From Paenibacillus glycinis (GTDB taxonomy: Bacteria; Bacillota; Bacilli; Paenibacillales; Paenibacillaceae): DNA of 64,000 nt. Below, in pieces: positions 27,239 to 36,289 of the stretch. The notes under the pieces were generated by a model that saw only the letters and a list, made by a program, of their open reading frames with translations, had not been told where the DNA came from and searched no databases. Every line of letters starts with the position of its first letter. Within the stretch, counting starts at the first letter, position 1. Location of the stretch: NCBI RefSeq assembly GCF_009909185.1, contig NZ_JAAAMV010000002.1, forward strand, positions 248,001-312,000. The letters are read 5' to 3'. The translations under genes were made by a program, and so were the position numbers.

Positions 27239-27544
27239 TTATTTCAGCTTCTCTTCCACCGACCGGAGCTTCTGCTCCATCGTCCCCTGCTTGTCCCTGC
27301 GGTCGTCGATCGTGATCGACGTCGAGACCCGCAGCGCGCCGCTCGCGAACGGAACCTCGTGCATGCGCCGGACGACGGCAAGCAAATCGTCCAGCTCGCC
27401 TTCGATGATCGTGCTCATGGGCGTCAATTGATAGCGGATCTTCTCTTTCGCTTCCCGAAGCACGTGAACGACGGACGCGACATACGCGCCGACGCTCGTC
27501 GATTCCGTCCCCAGCGGAACGATCGTGACTTGTACGATTGCCAT
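27239..27544 (-). CDS. MTH1187/YqgV family thiamine-binding protein
   Basis: A 101-residue ferredoxin-like-fold protein matching the MTH1187/YkoF-type family (MAIVQVTIVPLGTESTSVGAY; TPMSTIIEGELDDLLAVVRRM). Members bind thiamine or related pyrimidines and form tetramers; some serve thiamine salvage. ATG 27544 follows GGAGGGA. No thiamine transporter genes are adjacent. Confidence 0.82.
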   Translation of the reverse strand: MAIVQVTIVPLGTESTSVGAYVASVVHVLREAKEKIRYQLTPMSTIIEGELDDLLAVVRRMHEVPFASGALRVSTSITIDDRRDKQGTMEQKLRSVEEKLK

Positions 27545-27597
27545 GGCTTGTCCCTCCAGTAGTTAATCTCGTTAATTTATTTAATTCATATCATTAA

Positions 27598-27864
27598 TCA
27601 CTTCTGTTTCGCCCGATGTTTCCGGACAAAATGCCCCGCCGCCCACACGATCGTTCCGATGAGGTACAACGGCAAGACGAAGACGATCAAGGTCGCGAAG
27701 TCGGCCAAATCATCCCAGCCGCCGTTGCCGCGGTTCACTTCGACGAGGAGAATCGTGCAGCCGACCGCGTAAACGGCAAATGCCCACCATCTTCTCCGCC
27801 ATCCGGCGGCCAGCAGGATTAGCAGCAGAACCGCCCACAATAGGATATATCCAGGACCATGCAT
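27598..27864 (-). CDS. Small membrane protein, hypothetical (88 aa)
   Basis: An 88-residue protein with three hydrophobic helices (YILLWAVLLLILLA, WAFAVYAVGCTILLVEV, ATLIVFVLPLYLIGTIVW) and a basic tail. The open frame extends far upstream, but only the segment from ATG 27864 looks like protein; GGGAGGG sits 9 bases before it. A start three codons earlier is possible. No family recognised. Confidence 0.6.
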   Translation of the reverse strand: MHGPGYILLWAVLLLILLAAGWRRRWWAFAVYAVGCTILLVEVNRGNGGWDDLADFATLIVFVLPLYLIGTIVWAAGHFVRKHRAKQK

Positions 27865-28042
27865 CGACGCCATCCCTCCCCGATTAATGCCCGCTTCCGA
27901 TTCGAACGCATACCTACGATTACCCAAAACGGACTTCATTCCGGCAAGTCGCGGAACACGCCCGTAAGAAGGTATATGCCGAAACGAACGCGAATAGATG
28001 AAGCATCGGCCAGCTGTCAGAAACTCGCAAAGGAGTGTCGGC

Positions 28043-28663
28043 ATGGAGCAAAACGCAAATGATTTGCATGCAACGCCGTTAATCGCCGCCCGCGCGCTTG
28101 CGGACGAGATCGATCGGCGCCGGTCGAAGCGCGTGCGTCCGTTCGTCGTCGCGCTCGACGGCGGAAGCGGCGCCGGCAAGACGACGCTCGCCATCTTGGC
28201 CGCCCCGCTCCTCGGCGCCGCGCTCGTGCATTACGACGACTTCTTCGATGCCGCGATCGCGGACGAAGAATGGGACCGCAGCACGGCGGAGCAGCGCTGC
28301 CGCCGCTGCATGGATTGGCGGCGAGCCCGCCGCGAAGCGCTGCTGCCGCTGCTGGACGGCCGGCCCGCCTGCTACCGCCCGTTCTCCTTCGAGACGGCTG
28401 ATCGCTTGGCGCGCGAGGCGGTGACCGTCCCGCCGGCGGACGTGATCCTGCTCGAAGGCATTTACGCCAACTTGCCCGGGCTAAGCGACCTCATCGACCT
28501 GTCGGTCCTGGTTCATGTACCGGCCGACGTCAGGACCCGCAGGCACAATGAGCGGGAGAACGGCGAGGATCTCGCCTGGCACGGGCGTTGGGATGCCGCC
28601 GAAGCGTATTATTTCGCCCGGATCCGCCCGCCTTCCTCGTTTGACCTTGTGCTGAACCTGTAG
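28043..28663 (+). CDS. P-loop kinase, uridine kinase-like
   Basis: A 206-residue P-loop NTPase. Walker A is ALDGGSGAGKTT (near residue 45), a DD motif sits in VHYDDFFDA, Walker B is VILLEGIYANLP, and the lid segment is RTRRHNERENGEDLAWHGRW. The pattern matches the uridine kinase/phosphoribulokinase-like superfamily, so a nucleoside or small-metabolite substrate is likely but not identifiable. ATG 28043 follows AAAGGAG. It is monocistronic, convergent with glxK. Confidence 0.75.
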   Translation: MEQNANDLHATPLIAARALADEIDRRRSKRVRPFVVALDGGSGAGKTTLAILAAPLLGAALVHYDDFFDAAIADEEWDRSTAEQRCRRCMDWRRARREALLPLLDGRPACYRPFSFETADRLAREAVTVPPADVILLEGIYANLPGLSDLIDLSVLVHVPADVRTRRHNERENGEDLAWHGRWDAAEAYYFARIRPPSSFDLVLNL

Positions 28664-28979
28664 CCTTGCCGCGATTTCGCGTCTTTTTTGCATTACTTCG
28701 GCAGCCGGCCCAATACCCGCGTCAGCTTGTCGATCGCGAACGCCGGATCGGCCAGGAACCGCCTATCCGGGTGTGCCATGGGAACCAAAGAAACCCTCTA
28801 TCGGCTGGCGGAACCGTACAACGAATCCTAAAGCCCGTCCAAACGCCGCGTGAATTCCATATCCCACCGGAATCGTCTGTCGAATCTAGCGCCCGGCGGA
28901 ACCGTAACCCGTATCCTAAACCGAAGGACCGGCGCGACAGGAGACTCGAGCCTCCGATCGTGCCGGTCCTATCGCGATG
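28664..28979. other. Intergenic region with hairpin between convergent genes
   Basis: About 315 bp without a full gene. A short GC stem followed by T (28673-28690) may terminate the kinase gene. A 28-codon minus-strand frame (28693-28779) looks protein-like but lacks a ribosome site and may be a gene remnant. An 11-bp stem (28927-28937 with 28958-28968) with an inner GGAG/CTCC stem lies just past the glxK stop. Confidence 0.5.
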
Positions 28980-30125
28980 TTACGCCTGACCCGCGCCGGC
29001 AATGAGCCGAATCGCGTTCTCGACGGTCTGCCGCAAATTCGTCTCGCCCTGCCGCAGCGCCTCCGCGAGCGCGATCGGCCGCGGCGTGATGCTGAACGCC
29101 GCCAGCAAGCCTTCCCCGTACAGCGGCTCGTACCCCGGCTGCAAGCTGCCGGCGAACGCGATGACCGGCACGTTCGCCTTCCGCGCGCGCGCCGCGATCC
29201 CCGCGATTACCTTCCCGTTCGGCGTCTGGCCGTCGATCCGGCCTTCCCCCGTCAAGATATAATCGGCGCCGGCGATCTGCCCGTCGAAGCCGACCGCGTC
29301 CAAGACGAGATCGATGCCCGGCTCCAGCTTGCCGCCGCACAGCATGAGCGCCGCCCCGATTCCGCCGGCCGCCCCGGCTCCCGGCACGTCGTGCAGACGA
29401 GGGCCGCCGGCCGCCTCGATCAGATCGGCGGCATGCGCCAGCGCCGCATCCAGTTCGTCCGCCATGTCCGGCGTCGCCCCCTTCTGCGGCCCGAATACCC
29501 GCGAAGCCCCGTTCGGCCCGACCAGCGGATTGGTCACGTCGCAAGCGACGGAGAGGCTCGCTTTCCGCAGCCGGTCGTCCATGCCCGACCAATCGATGGC
29601 CGCCGCCCGGCGAAGCTGTCCGCCGCCGAGCCCGATCGGCTCGCCGTCTTCGTCCGTCAACGAGACGCCGAGCGCCTGCAGCATGCCCGCGCCGCAATCG
29701 TTGGTCGCGCTGCCCCCGATCGTGATGATGACGCGATCGACGGAGTCATGACCGAGCGCCTGCCGAATCAATTCCCCGGTCCCGTACGTCGTGGCGAGCA
29801 GCGGATTCCGGGCTTCGACGGGCACGAGCTGCAGCCCGCTCGCCTGCGCCATCTCCACGATGGCCGTTCGGCCGTCGCCCGACAGCCCGTACTTTGCCGC
29901 CACGGTCTCCCCCATCGGACCGGTCACGGCGGCCTCGATCAGCCGGCCGTTCATGGCCGAAGTCAAAATCTCCAGCGTTCCTTCCCCGCCGTCGCCGACG
30001 GGCAGCTCGACGATCGACGTCCCGCGCCCGGCCATGACCGCTTCGATCGCTTCCCGCATGACGGCCGCCGCGCGCTGCGCGGTCATGCTTTCCTTGAACG
30101 AATCCGGCGCTAACACGAATTTCAT
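28980..30125 (-). CDS. glxK: Glycerate kinase (type II)
   Basis: A 381-residue kinase of the GlxK/GarK family that phosphorylates D-glycerate to 2- or 3-phosphoglycerate. Family hallmarks are MKFVLAPDSFKESMTAQ at the start, VGDGGEGT, GGSATNDCGAGMLQALG (about 138-154), GPQKGAT and TGEGRIDGQT. Length is normal. Glyoxylate released by the allantoin pathway can enter glycerate metabolism, so a link to the pucG operon 28 kb away is plausible but not shown. Confidence 0.93.
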   Translation of the reverse strand: MKFVLAPDSFKESMTAQRAAAVMREAIEAVMAGRGTSIVELPVGDGGEGTLEILTSAMNGRLIEAAVTGPMGETVAAKYGLSGDGRTAIVEMAQASGLQLVPVEARNPLLATTYGTGELIRQALGHDSVDRVIITIGGSATNDCGAGMLQALGVSLTDEDGEPIGLGGGQLRRAAAIDWSGMDDRLRKASLSVACDVTNPLVGPNGASRVFGPQKGATPDMADELDAALAHAADLIEAAGGPRLHDVPGAGAAGGIGAALMLCGGKLEPGIDLVLDAVGFDGQIAGADYILTGEGRIDGQTPNGKVIAGIAARARKANVPVIAFAGSLQPGYEPLYGEGLLAAFSITPRPIALAEALRQGETNLRQTVENAIRLIAGAGQA

Positions 30126-30243
30126 GGGCCTCTCTCCTTCTTAGGTATCCGCAAGTTTTGGCGGAATATCCAACATTTGCATGGCATTCCCGTTCCCGGG
30201 GCAAGCTAATTCCCAAATCACGACGGAACGGGAGGATACGCGC

Positions 30244-31587
30244 ATGATCGAACAAATCCGCAAGGAGCTTCAGGATCCTTCCGATCTTTACACCAACGTG
30301 CTCGACAACGGCACGCTTCGCATGGAACTCTGTTTTTTTCCTTATCTTTGCGATCAAGGACTTATCAATACGGAATTAATCGAGCCGTTCACCTACCGTT
30401 TCCATCCGGATGCCTTCAACCGCTTCCTCGTCTCCCATCCGTGCCTTGACAAGGCGGAAGATCCCAAGGGATGGACGAACCTGCTGTTGAAGGGCGCGCT
30501 GCTGTTCAAGCTCGAAGGAACGGTCTACCGGCTGGAGGTGCCGCGGAAGCTGCATGATAAGCCCGACTCCGTGCAGATCGAGAACACGCTGCAAGGGCCG
30601 CAGTCCGCCTTGACGGAAGACGTGGACATGAACATCAGCCTCGTCCGCGTGCGGTACAACGAACCGACGCTCAGCGTGGAACGGCATGTGCTCGGCGAAG
30701 CTTCGAAGTCCCGCGTCGTGCTGCTTTACGACGTCGAGCGCGTCAATCGGGAAGTGCTCGAGCTCGTCAACGAGCGCCTCGCCCAGGTAAAGGTCAACAT
30801 GCTGCGGGCGACGGGCCAGCTGATGAAGGAGCTGTCGGGCAAGCGCCATAAGCTGTTCCCCATCATCCTCCAAACCGAGCGGCCCGACCGCATCGCGACG
30901 ATGATCGAACGCGGCAAAGTGGCGATGCTGCTCGACGGCAGCCGTTTCGGACTCATCCTCCCCGTGCGATTGTTCGATTTCATGCACGCGATGGACGACG
31001 ATTACGAATTCCACTGGATGAGCAAATTCCTGCTGATCCTGCGCTACGTCGCCATGACGCTCACGATCACGCTGCCGGCCCTGTATATCGCCATCGTGTC
31101 CTACAATCCGGAGGTGCTGCGCGTGCAATTGACGTTGTCCATCGCCGGAAGCCGGGTCGTCGTGCCGTATCCTTCGTTCATCGAGGTGTTCATCATGCTG
31201 TTCATGATCGAGGCGCTGATCGAAGCGAGCCTGCGGCTTCCCCGCTCCATCGGTTCCACGGCGACGACCGTCGGCGGGTTGATTCTCGGCCAATCCATCC
31301 AACAGGCGGGGCTCGTGAGCAGCATCATGATCATCGTCACCTCCGTCGTCGCGATTTCCAATTTCGTCATCCCGAACAACGGATTTGGGTACTCCATCCG
31401 TTTCGTCAAGTACGTGTTCGTCGTAATCTCCATCTTCTACGGCCTGCTCGGCGTCGTCGTGCTGTTCTTCTCGCTGGTCGTCTACTGGTGCAATCTGCGA
31501 AGCTTCGGGCAACCGTATCTTTCCTTCTTCCGCCCGAGGGAAGAAGCCAGCGTCCATCGCGCCGGGAACGGAGCGAACGAAGGATGA
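30244..31587 (+). CDS. Spore germination receptor subunit A (GerA family)
   Basis: A 447-residue GerA-family protein. The soluble N-terminal half (about 1-240) includes DVERVNREVLELVNERL and PTLSVERHV. The C-terminal half contains about 5 TM helices and the family signature GSRVVVPYPSFIEVFIM. ATG 30244 follows GGGAGGA. First gene of an A-B-C germinant receptor operon, with 4-bp ATGA overlaps between genes. These receptors sit in the spore inner membrane and respond to nutrients; the germinant cannot be inferred. About 50 residues shorter than some GerAA proteins at the N-terminus. Confidence 0.92.
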   Translation: MIEQIRKELQDPSDLYTNVLDNGTLRMELCFFPYLCDQGLINTELIEPFTYRFHPDAFNRFLVSHPCLDKAEDPKGWTNLLLKGALLFKLEGTVYRLEVPRKLHDKPDSVQIENTLQGPQSALTEDVDMNISLVRVRYNEPTLSVERHVLGEASKSRVVLLYDVERVNREVLELVNERLAQVKVNMLRATGQLMKELSGKRHKLFPIILQTERPDRIATMIERGKVAMLLDGSRFGLILPVRLFDFMHAMDDDYEFHWMSKFLLILRYVAMTLTITLPALYIAIVSYNPEVLRVQLTLSIAGSRVVVPYPSFIEVFIMLFMIEALIEASLRLPRSIGSTATTVGGLILGQSIQQAGLVSSIMIIVTSVVAISNFVIPNNGFGYSIRFVKYVFVVISIFYGLLGVVVLFFSLVVYWCNLRSFGQPYLSFFRPREEASVHRAGNGANEG

Positions 31588-32699
31588 GCCGTTACTTATA
31601 TTACCATGTGCTGTATGTCGGCATGATCAACATCATGATGTTCGTCCCCTACTTGCTGGTCCGCGACCGGTTCGAAGGCGCGATCTCCGGCATGCTCGTC
31701 GCGGTCGGCATCAGCACGGCGCTGTCGCTCGGCATCGTCGCGTGCTTCGGACGCTTTCCCGGCATGGGCTTTCCGGAAATCAACGATCTGTATCTGCCGA
31801 GATGGCTGTGGAGCTTTAATTTGCTGTTCGGCGGACTCTGCGTATGGCTGCCCGCGGGCATCATCGTCATCTATTCCTACGCCGAAACCTCGCGCTTGTT
31901 TTTCTACCCGGACATGAACCCGTACGTCAACCTGTTCCTGCTTGCCGGCGCCTCCGTATGGGCGAGCAGCCGCTCGACGCGGACCGTGCAATTCATCCAG
32001 GAAATCGCGATGATCGTCATCACGCCGATGCTCATCTTGTTTCTGATCAAAGCGATGTTCGACGACAACATGGATTGGGACGCGATCCGCTACGTGGCCG
32101 GCTACGTGAGGAAGCCGCCGTCCTTCGTCGCCATCGCTTCGGGGACCTTCCTGTTCTCGGGCTACATGAATCTCGTGATCTCCAATCGGCTTCACGTCAA
32201 GCGGATCCGCTTCCGCTGGATCATTCCGGTGTTCGGCACGCTGTTCCTCGCGATCACGTTCTTCGTGCCGATCGGCTTCCACGGTACCCAAGGCGTCGAG
32301 GATTACGTCTACCTCTGGTCGATGACAGCTGATTCCATGGCGCTCGATTACGGCTTCATCAACCGGGTGCTGTACGTGTTCCTGCTGATGTTCACCGGGA
32401 TCTCGCTCCTCTTCATCATGAATACCTGGCATACGGCGATTCTCTTCGTGCGCTATGCTTTGAACCGGTACAAAGGCGTGGAGGAAGAATCCGTCTCCGG
32501 CTTGAACGTCTGGATGTCCGCCGCGATCGGCATCCTGGCATTCGTCTACATGTCCTGCATGAATCCGGAGCGAAACCAGCTGATGTCACAGCTATGGATC
32601 ATCATCCGGTTTTTCGCCGAAATCGCGACGCTCTTCCTCATGGTTTACTTCGTGCGGAAACGGATCAAGCAGACGGAAAAGGAGAAGGCGCTGGAATGA
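31584..32699 (+). CDS. Spore germination receptor subunit B (GerB family)
   Basis: A 371-residue, about 10-TM protein of the GerAB/APC superfamily, the germinant-binding subunit of the receptor. Segments such as LLVRDRFEGAISGMLVAVGI (TM2) and FPEINDLYLPRWLW fit the family. ATG 31584 overlaps the gerA stop as ATGA, and its own stop overlaps the gerC start in the same way. This gives strict translational coupling of all three subunits. Confidence 0.9.
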   Translation: MSRYLYYHVLYVGMINIMMFVPYLLVRDRFEGAISGMLVAVGISTALSLGIVACFGRFPGMGFPEINDLYLPRWLWSFNLLFGGLCVWLPAGIIVIYSYAETSRLFFYPDMNPYVNLFLLAGASVWASSRSTRTVQFIQEIAMIVITPMLILFLIKAMFDDNMDWDAIRYVAGYVRKPPSFVAIASGTFLFSGYMNLVISNRLHVKRIRFRWIIPVFGTLFLAITFFVPIGFHGTQGVEDYVYLWSMTADSMALDYGFINRVLYVFLLMFTGISLLFIMNTWHTAILFVRYALNRYKGVEEESVSGLNVWMSAAIGILAFVYMSCMNPERNQLMSQLWIIIRFFAEIATLFLMVYFVRKRIKQTEKEKALE

Positions 32700-33784
32700 A
32701 AAAAGTCGCGTTCCTGTTGCTTGCGTTGTCCTGCTGCGCGTTCCTCGGCAGCTGCGGATTCAAAGATATCGACAAGCGGTTCTTCGTCGTGGCGATGGGC
32801 ATCGATTATACGGGGAAGACGGAGACGCCTTACCTCGTCACGCTTCGGCTCGCCATACCCGCGACCAAGATCGGGGAAGGGCTGGCGGAAAGCCAGGTCG
32901 AACAGCTCGAGGCGCCGAGCATCGCGGAGGCCGTCCGCAACCTGAAGTCGCATGTCGACAAAGAGCTGGATTTCGGCCAGTGCCGCGTCTTCTTGTTCGG
33001 CCAATCGCTAATCAAGCACTCCATGGAGGAGCCTCTCAGCTGGCTGGGCAGGCGCCGCGACATCCAGCTCATCTCTTACCTCGCGACGGCCGAACCGAGC
33101 GCGAACAAAGTGCTGAAAGCGAACCCGACGACGGAGCGGATCGCCGGAAACGCTTTCTTCCTGACGTTCGGCAAAGAAGGCACCATCTCCCCGTACACGG
33201 TCACGGAGTATCTCTTCGACAGTTTTCGCCGCTTCAAGGAAAAAGGGCTCGACCCGTATCTCCCCACCATCCGGTTCGACGGGAATTCGTACGTGGTCGA
33301 GCACCTTGCCTTACTGAACAAAACGAAGCAGCAGCTGATGCTGAACCGCAGGGAAACGCTGCTGTTCAACTTGAGCGCGAACGCGTTCGCCAAATCCGGC
33401 ATCGCCGTCAATTACGAAGGCAAGCGGCTGGTGCTCTACATCTCCAAGGTTTCCAAGCAGGTCCGCATCACGAAGGACAACGTGCCGACGGTCCATCTCC
33501 GGCTCAAAATCCAGGGCATGGTCGAGCAGACGGCGGTGACGCTGATGAACCGCAACATCCCGCAGGTCGAGAAGCTGCTCGAAAACCATTTCAACGCGAA
33601 CACGGAGCGGCTGCTCGCCAAGATCCGCGATGCCGGCGTCGACCCTTATGGATTCGGCTTGCATTACTTGGCCCAATATTTCGGCGACGAGCAAGACTGG
33701 AAGCATTGGCGCGAGGTCTACCCGCAGGTCAAATTCGACGTGACCTCGCGCGTCGTGATCGACAGCACGGGACTCATCCGGTAA
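32696..33784 (+). CDS. Spore germination receptor lipoprotein (GerC family)
   Basis: A 362-residue lipoprotein. The lipobox LGSC gives the lipidated C20 after signal MKKVAFLLLALS. Domain order is GerAC-like: FVVAMGIDYTGKTETPYLVT, LDFGQCRVFLFGQSL, then a C-terminal domain ending LENHFNANTERLLAKIRD and DPYGFGLHYLAQYF. ATG 32696 overlaps the gerB stop. The stop directly abuts that of the convergent msrAB gene with no gap and no obvious terminator. Confidence 0.92.
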   Translation: MKKVAFLLLALSCCAFLGSCGFKDIDKRFFVVAMGIDYTGKTETPYLVTLRLAIPATKIGEGLAESQVEQLEAPSIAEAVRNLKSHVDKELDFGQCRVFLFGQSLIKHSMEEPLSWLGRRRDIQLISYLATAEPSANKVLKANPTTERIAGNAFFLTFGKEGTISPYTVTEYLFDSFRRFKEKGLDPYLPTIRFDGNSYVVEHLALLNKTKQQLMLNRRETLLFNLSANAFAKSGIAVNYEGKRLVLYISKVSKQVRITKDNVPTVHLRLKIQGMVEQTAVTLMNRNIPQVEKLLENHFNANTERLLAKIRDAGVDPYGFGLHYLAQYFGDEQDWKHWREVYPQVKFDVTSRVVIDSTGLIR

Positions 33785-34771
33785 TTACAGGTACGTCAAA
33801 TAGTGGCCGTACCCTTCCTTCTCCATGTCGGCCTTCGGAATGAACCGCAGCGCGGCCGAATTGATGCAGTAGCGCAGCCGGGTCGGCCCCGGACCGTCGT
33901 TGAAGACATGCCCGAGATGCGAATCGGCTTCCTTGCTGCGCACTTCCGTGCGGACCATGCCGTGCGTCAGGTCGTCCTTCTCCTTCACGTTGGCGCCCAC
34001 GATCGGCTTGGTGAAGCTCGGCCAGCCGCAGTTCGAATCGAATTTGTCCGCCGAGCTGAACAGCGGTTCGCCGGAGACGATGTCCACGTAGAGGCCTTCC
34101 CCGTTGAAATCCCAGTACTCGCCGGTGAACGGGCGTTCCGTGCCGTTGTTTTGCGTGACCTCGTATTGAATCGGGGTCAGCTTGCTTCGGCGGGCTTCGC
34201 GTTCCTTCGGCGTATTCCAATGGTCGGCGATGAACGCGTCGCGGCCAGAGCCTTTGCGGTACATTTTATACCGAAGCGGGTTCTTGTGATGATAGCCTTG
34301 ATGATAGTCTTCGGCCGGGTAAAACTCGGTGGCCGGCACGATCTCCGTCACGATCGGCTTGTCGAAGCGGCCGCTTCGCTGCAGCTCGTCCCTCGAACGT
34401 TCGGCCGCGGCGCGCTGTTCCTCGCCGTAATAGAAGATCGCGCTCCGGTAGGAATCCCCTCTGTCGTGGAATTGCCCGCCCGCATCGGTCGGATCGATCT
34501 GCATCCAATACGTGTTCAACAGCTTCTCGTAGGGATAGATCGCCGGATCGAACGTGATTTCGACGACTTCCGCATGTCCCGTCGTGTCGGAGCACACTTC
34601 CTCGTAAGTCGGGTTGGCCTTATGCCCGCCCATATATCCGGAGACGACGCCGTGAATGCCGGGCTGCTCCTCGAACGGAGTGACCATGCACCAGAAGCAT
34701 CCTCCCGCGAAAGTCGCTTTTTCCAATTTTTCGGCCGCTGGCCGGGTTGATTCCGTCTTCGTTTCGCTCAT
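33785..34771 (-). CDS. msrAB: Peptide methionine sulfoxide reductase MsrA/MsrB fusion
   Basis: A 328-residue fusion that repairs oxidised methionine. MsrA (about 18-175) has the catalytic GCFWC motif; MsrB (about 185-325) has DSNCGWPSF and catalytic cysteine in [11 protein letters not shown]. The zinc CxxC pairs of some MsrB proteins are absent (form-2 type). Both stereoisomers of Met sulfoxide should be reduced. The frame is open upstream; ATG 34771 is chosen because the protein-like sequence starts there and AAAGGA lies 11 bases before. Cytoplasmic, no signal peptide. Confidence 0.93.
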   Translation of the reverse strand: MSETKTESTRPAAEKLEKATFAGGCFWCMVTPFEEQPGIHGVVSGYMGGHKANPTYEEVCSDTTGHAEVVEITFDPAIYPYEKLLNTYWMQIDPTDAGGQFHDRGDSYRSAIFYYGEEQRAAAERSRDELQRSGRFDKPIVTEIVPATEFYPAEDYHQGYHHKNPLRYKMYRKGSGRDAFIADHWNTPKEREARRSKLTPIQYEVTQNNGTERPFTGEYWDFNGEGLYVDIVSGEPLFSSADKFDSNCGWPSFTKPIVGANVKEKDDLTHGMVRTEVRSKEADSHLGHVFNDGPGPTRLRYCINSAALRFIPKADMEKEGYGHYLTYL

Positions 34772-34872
34772 GCTTCGGCACGTCCTTTCTATCATTTGAA
34801 TCATACCGATATCATACCAGAGACGGTTTCGCATTCCAAATTTCCTCCTTCGACAGGACAAGCGACATAACA

Positions 34873-34886
34873 TGAGAAATTTCTCA
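34873..34886. promoter_or_regulatory. 14-bp palindrome, possible operator
   Basis: Perfect palindrome TGAGAAATTTCTCA between divergent msrAB and NlpC/P60 genes. An extra TTCTCA half-site occurs shortly after (34892-34897). The regulator is unknown. Confidence 0.35.
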
Positions 34887-34967
34887 CTTAATTCTCATAA
34901 AGTCGCATTTGGATAAAAGAATGCTTGCGATTTCCCTTAATCCGCGAAAAACCTCCTGTTTCACGTG

Positions 34968-34976
34968 TGGTATAGT
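34968..34976 (+). promoter_or_regulatory. Extended -10 promoter for NlpC/P60 gene
   Basis: TGG directly before TATAGT (34971-34976) gives an extended -10 element about 45 bp before ATG 35021. No good -35 is seen. Confidence 0.45.
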
Positions 34977-35020
34977 GTAAAACATGACAAACGGCACCTT
35001 GAAGAGCTGGAGGGAAAGAC

Positions 35021-35506
35021 ATGGCAATTTCGCATAAACGTTTACTCAAAAGCATCCTAAATGTGAGCCTTTGCGCCACGATCGGCTTGACGGCAATCGC
35101 AGCCGGTACGACGTTGACCGCAAGCGCGGCAACGGAGAAATCCAAAGAACTTATCGATTACGGCGAGAAATACATAGGCACTCCGTATTTGTACGGCGCT
35201 GTACCCTACATGACCAACGCGTTCGATTGCTCGTCCTTCACGCAGTACGTATTCGACAATTTCGACATCAACTTGCCTCGCACGTCGCTCAGCCAAGCTT
35301 CGAAAGGCACGAAAGTCGCCAAAGGGAACCTCAGCATGGGCGACCTCGTCTTCTTCAAAACGAACGGCTACAGCATCAGCCACGTCGCGATCTACGCCGG
35401 CGACAACAAGATCCTGCACAGCGCCAACGACGGCGTCGAAATCTCCGACCTGGGATCCAGCTATTGGAAGAAAAATTACGTGACCGCGCGACGCGTGCTT
35501 AATTAA
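35021..35506 (+). CDS. Secreted NlpC/P60 peptidoglycan endopeptidase
   Basis: A 161-residue secreted cysteine peptidase. The signal peptide covers about 1-36 (hydrophobic LCATIGLTAIAAGTTLTASA, cleavage near ASA-AT). The NlpC/P60 domain fills the rest. Catalytic cysteine is in NAFDCSSFTQYVF, histidine in YSISHVAIYAG, and the third polar residue in ILHSANDGV. It cleaves peptide cross-links of peptidoglycan. No LysM or SH3 targeting domain is present. GGAGGGAAA precedes ATG 35021. Confidence 0.93.
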   Translation: MAISHKRLLKSILNVSLCATIGLTAIAAGTTLTASAATEKSKELIDYGEKYIGTPYLYGAVPYMTNAFDCSSFTQYVFDNFDINLPRTSLSQASKGTKVAKGNLSMGDLVFFKTNGYSISHVAIYAGDNKILHSANDGVEISDLGSSYWKKNYVTARRVLN

Positions 35507-35512
35507 GCAGCG

Positions 35513-35562
35513 AAAGAGCCGGGCGGAAGAGGAAGCGTCCTCTTCGTGCCCGGCTCTTTTTT
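35513..35562 (+). terminator. Rho-independent terminator
   Basis: AAAGAGCCGGGC (35513-35524) pairs with GCCCGGCTCTTT (35548-35559), with an inner AAGAGG/CCTCTT stem and a T-run. It ends the NlpC/P60 gene. Confidence 0.85.
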
Positions 35563-35568
35563 GCCGCG

Positions 35569-36132
35569 TTATATGCGGAACAACCCGTGTCCGTCCAGCT
35601 TGACGAGCGGTTCCTTGTCTTCGATCAAGCCGTCGCCCTCCGACTTCCGCGCGACGTCGATCAGCCAGCGCGTGAACCCGGCGACGTTCATCGACTCGAG
35701 CTCCGCCATCCCGAAAAATCCCGCCGCATCCACTTCGATCCCGTCCGGGACCGGCTCTCCGCCGACATAATCCATCGCGAACGCGATATAGACATTGTGA
35801 ATGTTTCGCGGCAGGTCGCGGACCGCGACGATCCCCCGCACTTCCGCGTCCACGCCGGTCTCTTCTTTCACCTCGCGCCGGATGGAATCGTGAATCAGCT
35901 CCAGCTGCTCGATATACCCGCCGGGATTCGTCCAGTACCCTTTGCCCGGCTCCTGCGCCCTGCGCACCAGCAGCACTTTCCCTTCCCGCAGGACGAGCGC
36001 GCCGACGCCGATGCTGTAATTGCCCCAATGCACGAAGCTGCAGCCTTCCGCGGAGCAGGCTAGACGCATCGTTCCGTCGACGTCGCGCGTTTCCAGCGGC
36101 GCCCCGCATGTCATGCAATACTTCATTTCCAT
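35569..36132 (-). CDS. NUDIX hydrolase with N-terminal zinc ribbon
   Basis: A 187-residue protein with a CxxC zinc ribbon (KYCMTCGAPL, then LACSAEGC) followed by a NUDIX domain. The NUDIX box is GYIEQLELIHDSIRREVKEE followed by TG, matching Gx5Ex7REUxEExGU. The zinc-ribbon layout is that of NudC-like or ADP-ribose/nucleotide pyrophosphatases. Substrate unknown. ATG 36132 follows GGGTGAAG; an ATG two codons later and one 13 codons earlier are alternatives. Confidence 0.85.
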   Translation of the reverse strand: MEMKYCMTCGAPLETRDVDGTMRLACSAEGCSFVHWGNYSIGVGALVLREGKVLLVRRAQEPGKGYWTNPGGYIEQLELIHDSIRREVKEETGVDAEVRGIVAVRDLPRNIHNVYIAFAMDYVGGEPVPDGIEVDAAGFFGMAELESMNVAGFTRWLIDVARKSEGDGLIEDKEPLVKLDGHGLFRI

Positions 36133-36289
36133 TCGCTTCACCCGATTTGTCCGATATGTTGTTGGAGACATAGACCAGCGCTACGTCTAAATCATAGCGC
36201 TAGTGCCCGGTAAAGTTCAACCGTTAATATCGGAACACGAGCAAATCGGGGAAGCAGGTTGTTTCCGCCAGAAGCGAGCGGCGTGACCG

